This document shows, piece after piece, positions 15,220-22,797 of a stretch of 24,245 nt of DNA; the first letter of the stretch is position 1; the number at the start of each line of letters is the position of its first letter. The notes beneath the pieces were generated by a model that worked only from the letters and a program-made list of their open reading frames with translations, was not told the origin of the DNA and did no database searches. A program made the translations under genes and the position numbers. The DNA lies in contig DGTJ01000103.1 in assembly GCA_002393725.1 (NCBI GenBank), forward strand, positions 1 to 24,245, read 5' to 3'. Source of the stretch: Prevotella sp. UBA4339 (GTDB taxonomy: Bacteria > Bacteroidota > Bacteroidia > Bacteroidales > Bacteroidaceae).

Positions 15220-15263
15220 AACATCTGTAACATTTCAGAACGTCATATATTCCAATTATTTTG

Positions 15264-15271
15264 TAACTTTG
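15264..15271 (+). promoter_or_regulatory. -7 element of the symporter-GH43-sigma operon
   Basis: TAACTTTG fits TAnnTTTG and lies 34 bp before the ATG at 15306. A TTTG -33 element is absent, so the promoter probably needs activation. Confidence 0.55.
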
Positions 15272-15305
15272 CACCCAGAATAATCGCAAACAATTAATTA
15301 ACGAG

Positions 15306-16766
15306 ATGTCAACAATCAATCAAAACCAACAGAAAATCTCTATGGGCGAGAAGGTCGGCTACTCTTTAGGAGATGCCGCAGCCAATCTTGTGTTCCAGAT
15401 GATGATGATCTTCCAGTTGAAGTTCTACACTGATGTGTTTGGACTCGACGGAGCTGTTGCAGGAAGTGTCCTGCTCGTTGCATGTTTGTCTGCTATAGTG
15501 GTAGACCCGGCAGTCGGCCTTTTAGTCGACAGGACAAAGACCCGGTGGGGAAAGTTCCGCCCTTGGATATTGTGGACGGCTGTGCCTTTCTGTGTGTTTT
15601 ATATGCTTGCATTCTATAATCCCGGCATTGAGGACAATTCGACGGTAGCAACGTACGCTACTATTTCCTTCCTCCTGCTGATGACAGTTTATTCGTTGAA
15701 TAATGTGCCTTATACCTCGTTAGGAGGTGTTATGACCAGTGATATTAGGGAACGCACAAACATTACGACAATACGTTTTGTGGCTGTGACTATAGCTCAG
15801 TTTGTCGTGCAGGGCATGACACTGCCGCTGGTAGACCATTTTAGCAATGGTGGCCGGAATCTGCAGCACGGCTGGATATGTACCATCGGAGTGTTCTCAG
15901 CCATCGCGTTCATATTCTTTATTATAACTTTCTGTGTAAGCCATGAGCGAATAGTTCCTCCTCCCACTCAGGAGATAGATATGAAGGAGGATGTCAAGCA
16001 GACAATATCCAATGTCCCATGGAATACTATGTTTGTACTCACTTTCACTCTTTTCATCACCTTGTCAATGTGGGGCTCAGCGATGAACTTCTATTTCCAG
16101 CATAATATTGACCAGAAGTCGCTCTTCGATTTTCTTAGTACTTTCGGTTTGGCAAATGACGTGGGGGATGCATATTCTGTAGGGTTCTCTTTGTTCAATA
16201 TGGTTGGAGCCGTAGTACAGTTTGCCGGCGTACTATTGTTGTCGCAATATCTGGCGAATAAGTATGGCAAGAAAAAGGTGTTCATGGTATGCCTCTCGCT
16301 TACTGCATTATTCTCAGCGATGTTCTATATACCTTCGCCCACAGATGTCAGTCTGATATTCGTGCTTAATATCCTTAAGTCGCTGGCTTATGCTCCAACA
16401 GTGCCTCTGTTGTGGGCGATGATTGCCGATGTCGCAGATCATATTGAGTATGAGAACCATCGTCGTGCCACAGGATTCTGCTTCTCTGGAATTATCATGG
16501 CATTGAAAGTCGGTCTTGGCACTGGAGGCGCTATTGCAGGAATTATCATCTCTGCTTTCGGATATGTCTCAGGCAATGTGTCTGTACAGAACGAAACCGC
16601 TATGGAGGGTATTCGTTTAGTGTCAAGTATAGTCCCCGCAGTTATGTTTGGCATAGGTGTTCTTGCTCTTCATTTCTATCCTATTACCAAGGAGTATAAT
16701 GAGAATATGCAGGCAGAGCTTGCTTCAAGACGCCGTCATGCAGAGTCTGCTGATGATGAATTTTAA
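15306..16766 (+). CDS. Second GPH-family sugar:cation symporter (MFS)
   Basis: A 486-residue polytopic membrane protein with the same family layout: MGEKVGYSLGDAAANLVFQ, KFYTDVFGLDG, VDPAVGLLVDRTKTRWGKFR and NNVPYTSLGGVMTSD. The second half has MIADVADHIEYENHRRATGF, as in GPH carriers such as xyloside or glucuronide transporters. It is first in an operon with GH43 and an ECF sigma factor (36 bp gap before GH43). The GH43 lacks a signal peptide, so this carrier probably brings the GH43 substrate, such as a xylo- or arabino-oligosaccharide, into the cytoplasm. The N-terminus (MSTINQNQ) resembles that of the divergent carrier (MSTTNENK), consistent with common origin. Confidence 0.87.
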   Translation: MSTINQNQQKISMGEKVGYSLGDAAANLVFQMMMIFQLKFYTDVFGLDGAVAGSVLLVACLSAIVVDPAVGLLVDRTKTRWGKFRPWILWTAVPFCVFYMLAFYNPGIEDNSTVATYATISFLLLMTVYSLNNVPYTSLGGVMTSDIRERTNITTIRFVAVTIAQFVVQGMTLPLVDHFSNGGRNLQHGWICTIGVFSAIAFIFFIITFCVSHERIVPPPTQEIDMKEDVKQTISNVPWNTMFVLTFTLFITLSMWGSAMNFYFQHNIDQKSLFDFLSTFGLANDVGDAYSVGFSLFNMVGAVVQFAGVLLLSQYLANKYGKKKVFMVCLSLTALFSAMFYIPSPTDVSLIFVLNILKSLAYAPTVPLLWAMIADVADHIEYENHRRATGFCFSGIIMALKVGLGTGGAIAGIIISAFGYVSGNVSVQNETAMEGIRLVSSIVPAVMFGIGVLALHFYPITKEYNENMQAELASRRRHAESADDEF

Positions 16767-16802
16767 GTATCAAAATACTGTATTAATTAAGTTTTAAAGT
16801 TT

Positions 16803-17804
16803 ATGAAACCTCGTTATCTTTTCCCTAGTGATTATATGGCAGACCCGTCTGCCAACGTGTTTAACGGCCGGATATATATCTATCCCTCTCATGACTGGGA
16901 GGCAGGCGCTGCTTTCGATGATGATGGAGGCCACTTCCAGATGAAAGACTATCATGTACTCTCTCTGACTGATGTGGAGAATGGGGAGGTTACCGATCAT
17001 GGCAAGATTCTCGATGTTGAGCAGGTTAAGTGGGCTGAGAAGCAGATGTGGGATAACGACTGTGTGGAGAAGGACGGCAAGTACTATCTTATTTTCTCAG
17101 CAAAGGACTACAATGGTGTATTCCATCTCGGTGTGGCAGTAAGCGACACACCTGAGGGCCCGTTTGTTCCGGAAGATCAGCCTATCAGGGGTTCAATGAG
17201 TATCGACCCAAGTGCGTTTAAGGATGATGATGGCCAGATATATGTTTACTTTGGTGGACTCTGGGGTGGTCAGCTCCAGTGGTATCAGGCTCCAGAGAAG
17301 CTTGTGGAGAAGGGAGTAGACCTCGGTCCTGCTGCCGACAAGAAGACTCAGCTCTTCGCTCCTGCCGACGTGCCTGCACTTCCGAGTTTCGTTGCTCGTC
17401 TGAGCGATGACGTGAAGCAGTTTGCTGAGGCTCCGCACAGTGTGATCATCCTCGACAAGGACGGTCAGCCTTTGAAGGCTGGAGACCCTCATCGTTTCTT
17501 CGAGGCATCTTGGATGCACAAGTACAACGGGAAATATTATTTCAGCTATTCTACTGGCGACAGTCACCTGCTCTGCTATGCCATCGGCGATAATCCTTAT
17601 GGACCATTCACATATCAGGGAGTAATCCTTGACCCTGTAGTGGGTTGGACAACACACCATAGTATTCTAGAGTATAAGGGCGAGTGGTTCTTGTTCTATC
17701 ATGACTGTGTGCCTTCAAACGATATCACTCATCTCCGTTCTTTGAAAGTTCAGCGCTTGTTCTACAATGAGGATGGAACAATCCAGAAGGTAATCAATGA
17801 ATAG
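16803..17804 (+). CDS. Cytoplasmic GH43 glycosidase, probable beta-xylosidase or arabinofuranosidase
   Basis: A 333-residue single-domain five-bladed propeller enzyme, short for GH43 and with no signal peptide. The three catalytic acids are visible: Asp14 in YMADPSANVF (general base), Asp135 in SIDPSAFKDDDG (pKa modulator) and Glu234 in RFFEASWMHK (general acid). The downstream motif THHSILEYKGEWFLFYHD (about 284-301) completes the family pattern. The opening MKPRYLFPSDYMADPSANVF resembles subfamily members acting as exo-beta-xylosidases, but arabinofuranosidase activity cannot be excluded. It follows a GPH carrier by 36 bp and overlaps the sigma factor gene by 8 bp, so all three are probably one transcript. 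It should hydrolyse short imported oligosaccharides from the non-reducing end. Confidence 0.88.
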   Translation: MKPRYLFPSDYMADPSANVFNGRIYIYPSHDWEAGAAFDDDGGHFQMKDYHVLSLTDVENGEVTDHGKILDVEQVKWAEKQMWDNDCVEKDGKYYLIFSAKDYNGVFHLGVAVSDTPEGPFVPEDQPIRGSMSIDPSAFKDDDGQIYVYFGGLWGGQLQWYQAPEKLVEKGVDLGPAADKKTQLFAPADVPALPSFVARLSDDVKQFAEAPHSVIILDKDGQPLKAGDPHRFFEASWMHKYNGKYYFSYSTGDSHLLCYAIGDNPYGPFTYQGVILDPVVGWTTHHSILEYKGEWFLFYHDCVPSNDITHLRSLKVQRLFYNEDGTIQKVINE

Positions 17805-18288
17805 TCTCATTGAGACATATTATATAAGTCACCGTGACGAGCTGTTGGCATTTGTCAACAGCCGTCTTGGTGATTTTGCAGAGTCTGAGGATATCGTTCA
17901 GAATGTCTTCATGCGCTTGCTCACTTCTGATAAGATGATTACGGAGATCACTTTGCCAGCCTTAGTCTATACTATAGCACGTAATCTTATTTCAGACTAT
18001 TTCCGGCGCCGCAGCACTTACGAGGAGTTTGAGCACTATATCAAACGTTCGACAGATGAAGATTCGTCGATGGAGTCTGTTATATCTGTCACTGAACTTA
18101 CAGAACTTCTTGAGCGCGGACTTGCCCGTGTGCCAGAAAACTGTCGAGAGATATACCGTATGCATATTTACAGTGGTATGAAGGTGGGAGAAATCTCGCA
18201 AACATTAGGCGAGGGGTATAAGTCGGTTGAACATAGATTGGGTGCAGCACGCAAAGCATTGCGCTGTTTTTTGCGAAATTACGCTTAA
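17797..18288 (+). CDS. ECF-type RNA polymerase sigma factor
   Basis: A 163-residue protein with both ECF regions and no extra domain. Sigma-2 is at about 1-70: RLGDFAESEDIVQNVFMRLL, then ALVYTIARNLISDYFRRRS. Sigma-4 is at about 103-160: LARVPENCREIYRMHIYSGM, then KVGEISQTLGEGYKSVEHRL. Its ATG lies inside the end of GH43 (shared ATGAATAG, 8 bp), which implies translational coupling. No FecR-type anti-sigma gene lies in the window, and the SusC downstream starts directly with its carboxypeptidase-like domain, without an STN signalling domain. The usual sigma/anti-sigma/transducer circuit is therefore missing here. It may act on the GH28-susCD operon, on the divergent operons, or elsewhere; the target is not known. 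Confidence 0.88.
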   Translation: MNSLIETYYISHRDELLAFVNSRLGDFAESEDIVQNVFMRLLTSDKMITEITLPALVYTIARNLISDYFRRRSTYEEFEHYIKRSTDEDSSMESVISVTELTELLERGLARVPENCREIYRMHIYSGMKVGEISQTLGEGYKSVEHRLGAARKALRCFLRNYA

Positions 18289-18344
18289 AAAAAGCATTAT
18301 TAAGACTTTCTTATAAGCTTTATCAATAAAAAAACTGCGAAAAA

Positions 18345-18376
18345 TTTGCATATTAAAACATTTATTAGTACCTTTG
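18345..18376 (+). promoter_or_regulatory. Promoter of the GH28-susC-susD operon
   Basis: TTTG (18345-18348), 20 bp, TACCTTTG (18369-18376), giving a 5' leader of roughly 30 bases before the ATG at 18409. It is a primary-sigma type promoter, so the ECF factor just upstream is not obviously needed for it. Confidence 0.65.
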
Positions 18377-18408
18377 CAACCTACAACTAAAGCATATAGC
18401 TACTAATA

Positions 18409-19731
18409 ATGTTAAAGAGAACATTCTTTTGGTGTATTTTGTTTCTTGCAGTAAATACTGTTACTGCACAGTCTATATATAACGTAATAACTTTCGGAGC
18501 AAAGGGCGATGGAAAAACGGATGATGCCGTTGCCGTGCAGAAAGCTATTGACAAGTGCTCGAGCGATGGGGGAGGAATGGTCCTGTTTCCCCGTAATCAT
18601 GTGTTTATTACAGGCCCTGTGGAATTGAAGAGTAATGTGGAGGTTCATCTTGAGTCTACTGCCACATGGAAAGCTAATCCTGATGAGAGTATCTATCACC
18701 TAAGTGCTTTTGGAGAGAACAGGGGCGAGGGAATGATGTGGATCTATGCCAAAGATGCCGATAACATCAGCATCACCGGCAAGGGCACCATTCATGGTAA
18801 TGGCATAGCGTTCATGGGGGCAGAACTCAGCGATTCTTATGAACTCAAACCTCTTGCAGACCAGGCTTTCGATCCTCGCCCACACGTGCTAACGCTTACT
18901 GATGTAAGGAATCTCACTATCCGTGACGTTACCATAAAGGAGGGGGCTTACTGGACCGTGCATCTCATCGGATGCAATGAAGCAGTAATCGACGGTATCA
19001 ATCTACTGAACAATCTTAAGATTCGTAATGGCGACGGCATTGATATTGACCATTCCAAGAATGTGCGCATAGCCAATTGCCACATCACAAGCGGTGATGA
19101 CTGTATCTGTCTGAAGAATCGCCGTGAGTTCGAGAGATATGGCTCTTGCCATGATATAACAGTTACCAACTGCGTGATGTCAAGTCGTTCATGCGCTATC
19201 AAGATTGGTAGCGAGAACATGGACTCTATCTATAATGTGGTGTTTGACAACTGCATCATTACTGGCTCTAATCGTGGATTGGGAATCCAGAATCGCGACG
19301 AGGGAACGGTGACCGACGTTGTCTTCTCAAATATCCAGCTTGACTGTCGCCTGTGGAGCGATGTGTGGTGGGGCAAGGCAGAGCCAATCTATGTGACTTC
19401 TTATCCTCGTGCCAACGGAAACCATAAGGATGCCAACTGGCGATTCCCAAAGGGGGAGATAGAGGGACGTTGTGGAGAGGTAAGCCGTATCTATTTCAAC
19501 AACATTACCGCTCTTAGCGAGAATGCTTGTTTCGTTGGTGGTGATGTACCAGGGAAGGTGAAGGATATATATTTTAATAATGTACGCGTGAGTCTATTAT
19601 CCAATATCAAGCATCCTTCTCCCGATTCCTATCTCATAGACAAACGCCCATGTAAGGGTGAGGGATTCTTGAGGTTCAAGAAGGAGGAGCGAAACAATCA
19701 GTCGTTTCCTCTATTTACCGAAAATTTTTAA
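18409..19731 (+). CDS. Secreted GH28-family enzyme with non-canonical active-site motif
   Basis: A 440-residue right-handed beta-helix protein. It has a signal peptide (residues about 1-20), then YNVITFGAKGDGKTDDAVAV, the opening of pectin-acting beta-helix enzymes. Conserved acids are present: NGDGIDID (207-214, Asp209) in place of NTDG, and SGDDCICLKN (Asp230, Asp231). The usual third motif GHG with its His is replaced by SSRSCAIKIGS (258-268). The RIK motif is not found in its normal form; NRGLGIQNRDEG lies at 288-299. It therefore belongs to GH28 by fold but probably does not cut unsubstituted homogalacturonan; xylogalacturonan or a rhamnogalacturonan-type substrate is possible. It is first gene before susC (41 bp gap) and probably acts in the periplasm or outside the cell. 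Confidence 0.82.
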   Translation: MLKRTFFWCILFLAVNTVTAQSIYNVITFGAKGDGKTDDAVAVQKAIDKCSSDGGGMVLFPRNHVFITGPVELKSNVEVHLESTATWKANPDESIYHLSAFGENRGEGMMWIYAKDADNISITGKGTIHGNGIAFMGAELSDSYELKPLADQAFDPRPHVLTLTDVRNLTIRDVTIKEGAYWTVHLIGCNEAVIDGINLLNNLKIRNGDGIDIDHSKNVRIANCHITSGDDCICLKNRREFERYGSCHDITVTNCVMSSRSCAIKIGSENMDSIYNVVFDNCIITGSNRGLGIQNRDEGTVTDVVFSNIQLDCRLWSDVWWGKAEPIYVTSYPRANGNHKDANWRFPKGEIEGRCGEVSRIYFNNITALSENACFVGGDVPGKVKDIYFNNVRVSLLSNIKHPSPDSYLIDKRPCKGEGFLRFKKEERNNQSFPLFTENF

Positions 19732-19772
19732 TTCACTTTTATATAACTAATCAAAATTTTAATTTCTAACTT

Positions 19773-22766
19773 ATGCAAAAGATTCTAAATCTGAAACAAG
19801 GAATGCAGAAGGCCATGTTCTTCGTGTTCTTCTTGTTGTGCAGTACGGTTATGATGGCACAGCAGAAAGTGTCGGGTACTGTACTGGACCAGGCGGGTGA
19901 GCCTCTCATCGGCGTAAGCGTGCTCGAGGCAGGAACTTCTAATGGAGTTGTTACTGATTTCAATGGTGATTTCACACTGATGGTGAAGCAGGGGGCAAAC
20001 CTCACATTCTCCTACATCGGCTACACTTCACAGACCCTCGCTGCCGCCAACGGCATGAAGGTTACTCTTCAGGAGGACAACACAGTACTTAACGAGGTTG
20101 TTGTAGTAGGTTACGGTACAATGCGCCGTAAGGATGTTACCTCTTCTATCACGACAGTGAAGGCAGAGGACCTGAACAGAGGTGTGTTTACCGATCCTGG
20201 TCAGATGCTTCAGGGTAAGGTTCCTGGACTGGTTGTATCATCTACAGCCGACCCTAACGGTTCTCCTTCAATCACATTGCGTGGTGCTTCTACACTTCGC
20301 TCTGGTGCTATGTCGCCTTACTATGTAGTTGATGGAATCCCTGGTGTAGATATCTCTATCGTTTCTCCAGACGATATCGAGAGCATCGATGTGCTTCGTG
20401 ATGCTACTGCTACGGCTATCTATGGTTCTAAAGCAGCTAATGGTGTAATCATTATCACAACAAAGAAGGGTGCTGAGGAAAAGACAAACGTTACTTATAA
20501 TGGATATGTAGCATTCGATAAGATTCTTAATACTTATGATATGGCTACTGCCAGTGAGTTGCGTGAATATGCCCAAAGGACAGGTGTCACTCTGAAGGAT
20601 GGTGGCGCTAATGTTGACTGGCAGGACGAAGTGCTTCGCACAGGTGTCAGCCATAACCATAATGTTGGTATCAGCGGTGGAAACGGACGTACCAACTATA
20701 TGATCAGTGGTAACCTCATGAAGCGTGAGGGTGTCATCAAGATGACAGGTATGGATCGCTTCAATGTACGTTCGCTTGTTTCTACAAAGGTGCTGAAGGA
20801 TCGTCTCACCTTGTCTTTGAGCCTGAACTCTATGTATGGTAAGCATTTCGGTGTTCCTACAGGCAATGAGGGCGCATCTGTACTTGATGCCATGAACTAC
20901 TACTCACCTACCAACGCTATCAAGAATTCTGATGGCTCATGGACTGTAGGTGCCGGTTCTAAGAACTATAACCCACTCGCGCTGATGGAAGAGAATACAT
21001 CTGAGACAATCTGGAAGCGCAACCAGTTTATCGGTAAGGCAACTCTCGAAATCATCAAGGGCCTGCTTTGGAATATTAACTATTCATGGAGCAACTACCA
21101 GAGCACATATAGCGGATACAACACCCGCAAGTCTCAGCTTGAGGGTATCGGAAACAAGAATGGCCAGGCCAGCCGCAATTCATATTTCGGACGTGAGCAG
21201 ACTTTTGAGACCTATATTAACTATGGTTTCACAACAGGCAAGCACAAGATTGACCTTATGGCTGGTTACACTTGGGAAGAGAAGAAGAATAACGATGGCT
21301 TCGGTCTTAGCGTAGAAGGATATTACAACGATGACTTGACATGGTACAACATGTCATACGCACAGACTATCCTCGGTGTGCAGAACTCTGTATCGAGCGG
21401 CTATGTTGAGAACATCCGTAATATCTCATTCTATGGTCGTGCCAACTACTCTTTCGACAGCCGCTATATGCTGCAGGCAACTATCCGTCGTGACGGCTCT
21501 TCTGTATTCGGTAAGAACAGCCGCTGGGGTACATTCCCATCAGTATCAGCAGCATGGAATATCACAGAGGAGAGTTTCATGAAGGATCAGAATATATTTG
21601 ATAACTTGAAACTTCGTGCTGGTTATGGTGTTTCTGGTAACGCTATGGGATTCGATGTATATTCTTCATACAACACCTACGGAGCTACTGGTACATTCAC
21701 TTATGACGGTAAGATGTATCGTACTTATGCCGCTACAAAGAATGCGAACCCAGATCTTAAATGGGAGACAACAGGCATGCTGAACATCGGTCTCGACTTC
21801 GCATTCCTGAGAGGACGCCTCAATGGTACCATCGAATTCTATAACAAGAAGACAAAGGACCTTATCTGGAGCTATCCTGTTCCTACTACACAGTATGTAT
21901 ATGGCTGGATGGATGCTAACGTAGGTGAGATGACCAATAAGGGTATCGAGCTTACCATCAATGCTGTCCCTGTTCAGACAAAGAACTTCACATGGAACAC
22001 CACAATCAACCTCTCTCACAATAAGAATACTGTGGACAAGATGCAGAACGACCAGTTCCATACCACTAACCTCACTCAGGGTGACCCAATGGTGTCAGGT
22101 GTATCTCACGACGGTTGGACACAGAGAATCATGGAAGGTGAGTCTATCGGTACATTCTATACATATCAGTATGCTGGTACTGTTAACGGACGTTCTGAGT
22201 ACTATGTGCTTGATGAGAATGGTAACCGTACAGGCGAGACAACTAATAACCCAAGTCTTAAGGATCGCTCTATCACCGGTTGTGCTCAGCCAAAGCTCAA
22301 CGTAGGTTGGAACAATAGCCTTTCATATAAGAATTGGAACTTGAACGCATTCTTTACAGGTGTTTTCGGCAATGACGTTTATGACAGCCCACGTGCTCAC
22401 TATACAAGTTCACAGATGTTCTCTGACGGTAAGAATGTACTTCAGGAATTCCTTTCATTCCCTGCTGGCGACGCATCTGGCTCATTGCCTTCTGACCGCT
22501 GGATTGAGAAGGGTTCTTATGTACGCCTGCAGTCGCTCTCTCTGAGCTATACTTTCCGCAACTGCTTCAACAACTGGATTCAGGATCTCACTCTCTATGG
22601 CACAGCTAACAACGTATTCACTATTACAAGCTATAAGGGACTTGACGCTGAGGTTAACCTCGGTGGTATCGACCCAGGTATCGACTATCGTTGGAGCCGC
22701 TATCCACACACACGCACTTTCATGCTTGGTGTTAAGATTAACTTTGGAGATGGCAAGAAGAAGTAA
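19773..22766 (+). CDS. susC-like: SusC-family TonB-dependent outer-membrane importer
   Basis: A 997-residue protein. The signal peptide ends near residue 29 (MMAQQ). A carboxypeptidase-regulatory-like domain is at about 32-105: KVSGTVLDQAGEPLIGVSVL, GVVTDFNGDFTL, FSYIGYTSQT. The SusC hallmark NEVVVVGYGTMRRKDVTSS lies at about 109-127. The plug is at about 125-230 (LQGKVPGLVVSS, SPYYVVDGIPG, IESIDVLRDATATAIYGSKA, GVIIITTKKG). The remainder is a 22-strand-type barrel ending RTFMLGVKINFGDGKKK. There is no N-terminal STN domain, so it should not signal to an anti-sigma factor. With the SusD downstream it forms a lidded oligosaccharide importer powered by TonB-ExbBD. The Met at 19773 is used; MQKAMFFVFF at residue 11 is an alternative start giving an equally good signal peptide. 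Confidence 0.95.
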   Translation: MQKILNLKQGMQKAMFFVFFLLCSTVMMAQQKVSGTVLDQAGEPLIGVSVLEAGTSNGVVTDFNGDFTLMVKQGANLTFSYIGYTSQTLAAANGMKVTLQEDNTVLNEVVVVGYGTMRRKDVTSSITTVKAEDLNRGVFTDPGQMLQGKVPGLVVSSTADPNGSPSITLRGASTLRSGAMSPYYVVDGIPGVDISIVSPDDIESIDVLRDATATAIYGSKAANGVIIITTKKGAEEKTNVTYNGYVAFDKILNTYDMATASELREYAQRTGVTLKDGGANVDWQDEVLRTGVSHNHNVGISGGNGRTNYMISGNLMKREGVIKMTGMDRFNVRSLVSTKVLKDRLTLSLSLNSMYGKHFGVPTGNEGASVLDAMNYYSPTNAIKNSDGSWTVGAGSKNYNPLALMEENTSETIWKRNQFIGKATLEIIKGLLWNINYSWSNYQSTYSGYNTRKSQLEGIGNKNGQASRNSYFGREQTFETYINYGFTTGKHKIDLMAGYTWEEKKNNDGFGLSVEGYYNDDLTWYNMSYAQTILGVQNSVSSGYVENIRNISFYGRANYSFDSRYMLQATIRRDGSSVFGKNSRWGTFPSVSAAWNITEESFMKDQNIFDNLKLRAGYGVSGNAMGFDVYSSYNTYGATGTFTYDGKMYRTYAATKNANPDLKWETTGMLNIGLDFAFLRGRLNGTIEFYNKKTKDLIWSYPVPTTQYVYGWMDANVGEMTNKGIELTINAVPVQTKNFTWNTTINLSHNKNTVDKMQNDQFHTTNLTQGDPMVSGVSHDGWTQRIMEGESIGTFYTYQYAGTVNGRSEYYVLDENGNRTGETTNNPSLKDRSITGCAQPKLNVGWNNSLSYKNWNLNAFFTGVFGNDVYDSPRAHYTSSQMFSDGKNVLQEFLSFPAGDASGSLPSDRWIEKGSYVRLQSLSLSYTFRNCFNNWIQDLTLYGTANNVFTITSYKGLDAEVNLGGIDPGIDYRWSRYPHTRTFMLGVKINFGDGKKK

Positions 22767-22797
22767 AGTAAATATCATTTAATAAGATTTTGAGAAT

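Noticed and set aside
15120..15233. 38-residue N-terminal extension of the acetylesterase
   Set aside because: It would bury a good signal peptide starting at 15119 and spans the promoter region; the extension is Phe-rich translation of AT-rich intergenic DNA.
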